Shown piece by piece: positions 62,801 through 64,000 of a DNA stretch of 64,000 nucleotides; position 1 is the stretch's first letter, and every line of letters begins with the position of its first letter. The notes under the pieces are model-generated. The model saw only the letters and a list, made by a program, of their open reading frames with translations, did no database searches and was not told the DNA's origin. Both the position numbers and the translations under genes were made by a program. Origin of the DNA: Spirosoma sp. KCTC 42546. GTDB taxonomy: Bacteria; Bacteroidota; Bacteroidia; Cytophagales; Spirosomataceae. Location of the stretch: NCBI RefSeq assembly GCF_006965485.1, contig NZ_CP041360.1:1612001-1676000 (forward strand), in the 5' to 3' direction.

Positions 62801-63075
62801 GCTCACAGTTCCTGGCTGATGCGTCATTTTTTACCATCAAAAACATAACGTTTGGCTACAACATAGGAGCGGTTAATAAGCTCTTCAAATCGGCCCGGGT
62901 ATACGCGTCGGTTCAGCAGGTCTATATATTCACGAAATACTGGGGTGGTCCGAATCCGGAAACCAGTGGAAACCAGGCAGGTGATGGCCCAGGCGACAAT
63001 TTGAGCCAGGGTGTTGATTACTCGAACTACCCAGTACCACGTACCTATACAATGGGCGTTAACCTAAACTTTTAA
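59869..63075 (+). CDS. SusC/RagA-type TonB-linked outer membrane receptor (third pair)
   Basis: The protein has 1068 residues. A signal peptide (about 1-21, SFSSFAQ) leads to an extra linker of about 30 residues, then the carboxypeptidase-D regulatory-like domain (about 55-125, GTTQGTNTDGTGSFKI). The TonB-box-like stretch and VVVVGYGSQIKKEITGAV open the plug, which carries LYGSRAANGVVLITTKKG. The barrel ends in TYTMGVNLNF. It follows the cytochrome/DUF1501 cluster on the same strand after a 257-bp gap, so it may be its uptake partner. The substrate is unknown. A partner susD begins 154 bp downstream, across an AATGTAAAATG-family repeat. Confidence 0.95.
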   Translation: MKRLYQLVALSMVAGSFSSFAQEPKGVLKKEHLLPTELLARNTPSQHREVTADIIVSGKVVDEKGAGLPGVSVVVKGTTQGTNTDGTGSFKISAPNTNATLVFSFVGYGRKEVIIGNQTSINVTLAPDDQTLNEVVVVGYGSQIKKEITGAVQTVSAAEIKDLPVSQIGQKLQGRLAGVQINQATGKPGQGISIRIRGQVSVSAGSDPLYVVDGFPITGNIAQLNPDEIEDLSILKDAASTSLYGSRAANGVVLITTKKGKPGQTNISFNTFAGVQQVPMKGRVKMLNAVEFAQFKKEYYEDQLQPVPVEFQNPSQYEGKNNDWYDALLRVAPIQSYNLSVSNNTGKANTSLVAGVLNQDGVVLNNKYKRYSLRLNSNYNISDRVTVGFNVAPSYVYDNTPRTDGDRGTGILFNALHTWPVMPIYDANGELTKFNQFPASTGNIFQYPNWLRAAKELINETKNTNLLANAYIQYRPITGLTLRSTMNVEYQNSKFFFFNPSTATSAINVPIPTTAVSIRQGLENTSWLNENLATYTRSFGEHNFELLAGFTNQFYRQEFSRIQADTYADDRLPTIQGALNINRGGTNNGVNQWTLTSYLSRLTYNYKGKYLFTAAVRTDGSSRFGANNQFGTFPSASVGWVLSDEDFMKTVMPVSFAKIRASYGVIGNNNIGNYTSYALVNNTTNAVFGSTVATGAVVTSLANPNLGWETTKQFDIGLDLGLLNDRIQFIYDFYTKRTTNLLYAVQVPQESGFTNFNDNIGEIKFWGHEFSLTTKNTVGKLKWTTNANISFNRNLVVALAPGIDRVYSGVGFHITQVGKPFGQFYGLVKEGYYQTAEELKSSPIIPGRSAIGTIKFKDVNGDGVITNGGDADDRTILGSPFPKFTYGITNDLKYGHFDFSITGSGSYGNQLWVRHLYSTANLDAVFNMVEGVKDRFRVQNTMINGVGVATNVITKGAGQFGATNNGGNFTGIERDWHSSQFLADASFFTIKNITFGYNIGAVNKLFKSARVYASVQQVYIFTKYWGGPNPETSGNQAGDGPGDNLSQGVDYSNYPVPRTYTMGVNLNF

Positions 63076-63082
63076 TTCATCG

Positions 63083-63208
63083 TCATTCATAGTGAGTAAA
63101 TGGACAATGAATAATGTAAAATGAATACTAGTTAGTGTGCTATTATTCAAGCAGTTAATATTTATGCATTGTCCATTTTACATTGCCCATTTACTTACTA
63201 TGAATGAC
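63083..63208. repeat. AATGTAAAATG-family inverted repeat between susC and susD (third pair)
   Basis: The outer arms begin GTCATTCATAGTGAGTAAAT on the left and end with the near-exact reverse complement on the right, about 27 bases. The inner parts carry AATGTAAAATG and CATTTTACATTG. It fills most of the susC-susD gap, as in the second pair. Confidence 0.85.
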
Positions 63209-63229
63209 CTATAAACTCATTCTGAATAT

Positions 63230-64000
63230 ATGAAACGTAACCATATAGCGACCTGGCTTTTAGCACTTGCCTTAACCGGTTGCAGCAAAGATTTCCTGAC
63301 CGTAGTTCCCGAAACAGCGCTGAGTTCGGCAACGTTTTTCAAAACCGAAGCCGACTTTCAACAGGCTGTCAATGGGGCTTATGTTCCCCTTCGGCAGATG
63401 TTTAACGAGCGTGCCTGGGTGTTGGAAGAAATGCACTCCGACAATACCTATTATGCCCGTAATACGCTCTATGGGGCTGTTGACCCAACCGAGAACGTTG
63501 CTGATTTTGCTGTTCCAACGGCCGGTGGCGTTACCGCTAATGATAACGTGCTGGTGCAGTATCGGTTAAACTATGTGATTATTGCCCGGGCTAACCAGAT
63601 TCTGTCGCTTATTGACGGCGCTGGCGTAACATTCGCTTCGGAGGCCTCAAAAAATAACCTGAAAGGGCAGGCTCTGTTCCTAAGAGCTTTTGCCTACTTC
63701 GATCTGGTTCGGTTGTTTGGTAAAGTACCGCTCCATTTAGTCCCTATTACGGGTCGGGAAGATGCGGCATTACCCCTAGCAACTACGGATGCTATCTATA
63801 CGCAGATCGAAAAGGACGCGCTTGCGGCCAGTACCGCCTTACCGGCTAAATCAGCCCAGGCTGCCACAGATTTGGGTCGGGCTACGTCGGGAGCGGCTAA
63901 AACGCTGTTGGCAAATCTGTACATCACGCAGAAAAAGTGGGCACAGGCAGAACCGATACTGAAGTCGATCGTAACCAACGATGGCTATACGTTGATGCCA
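63230..64000 (+). CDS. SusD/RagB-type lipoprotein, third pair (cut by the window end)
   Basis: The first 257 residues are present; the frame is still open at the last base. The lipobox is ALTGC18 (LLALALTGC), then SKDFLTVVPETALSSATFF, the standard RagB/SusD opening. Further typical blocks are NYVIIARANQILSLIDGAG, LKGQALFLRAFAYFDLVRLF and GKVPLHLVPIT, and a TPR-like region ending in LLANLYITQKKWAQAE. It is the surface-binding partner of the SusC gene just upstream. The ligand cannot be inferred. Confidence 0.93.
   Translation, partial: MKRNHIATWLLALALTGCSKDFLTVVPETALSSATFFKTEADFQQAVNGAYVPLRQMFNERAWVLEEMHSDNTYYARNTLYGAVDPTENVADFAVPTAGGVTANDNVLVQYRLNYVIIARANQILSLIDGAGVTFASEASKNNLKGQALFLRAFAYFDLVRLFGKVPLHLVPITGREDAALPLATTDAIYTQIEKDALAASTALPAKSAQAATDLGRATSGAAKTLLANLYITQKKWAQAEPILKSIVTNDGYTLMP

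Overview
The window is a stretch of chromosome from a member of the Bacteroidota, most likely a Cytophagales organism of the Spirosoma/Cytophagaceae type. The evidence is three SusC/SusD outer-membrane nutrient-import pairs, few Shine-Dalgarno sequences, many secreted and lipid-anchored proteins, moderate GC, and several families of long intergenic palindromes. The taxon is inferred from gene content only. I saw no rRNA, tRNA, CRISPR array, transposase or phage gene.

Layout. (1) 1-5187: housekeeping and accessory genes: the end of a GDPD/PI-PLC-like enzyme, an AraC regulator with a cupin, a serine beta-lactamase-like hydrolase, a GNAT acetyltransferase, a Thr-rich lipoprotein and a YjbR-like protein. 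(2) 5405-13688: a susC-susD-VCBS/ASPIC-UnbV lipoprotein unit with no carbohydrate-active enzyme beside it. The VCBS gene carries a purine/pyrimidine palindrome inserted in frame. (3) 13796-19761: dipeptidase, 3-hydroxyacyl-CoA dehydrogenase-like protein, DUF4287, SnoaL-like protein, a second cupin, two decayed genes (a truncated beta-barrel and a frameshifted lipoprotein) and a lone FtsX/MacB-type permease. (4) 19833-41166: a polysaccharide utilisation locus with GH31, a GntR/UTRA regulator, an SGNH hydrolase, an alpha/beta hydrolase, a GH106 rhamnosidase-like enzyme, an unrecognised 845-residue secreted protein, SusD, SusC, an arabinose/fucose-isomerase-like enzyme, an MFS importer and a divergent GH2 enzyme. 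A rhamnose-containing plant glycan is the likely target. (5) 41493-44077: a LytTR response regulator, a small VCBS protein and a small membrane protein. (6) 44177-59611: a Gfo/Idh/MocA oxidoreductase, a GntR regulator divergent from a fused rhamnulose-phosphate aldolase/lactaldehyde dehydrogenase (RhaEW type), then five genes of the planctomycete-type cytochrome (PSCyt1/DUF1549/DUF1553) and DUF1501 families. (7) 59869-end: a third susC-susD pair, cut by the window edge.

How the parts may work together: region 4 looks equipped to bind, cut, deacetylate and import rhamnose-containing oligosaccharides. RhaEW in region 6 would finish L-rhamnose catabolism. The heme-bearing proteins in region 6 overlap or directly follow rhaEW and precede a SusC/SusD pair, so they may form an envelope redox system acting on glycan or sugar. 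That last step is inference.

The other striking content is non-coding: at least seven families of long inverted repeats sit almost exclusively between genes. They include perfect 24-42 bp arms, two copies of a three-hairpin cloverleaf-like element, and an AT-rich family found in two of the three susC-susD gaps.
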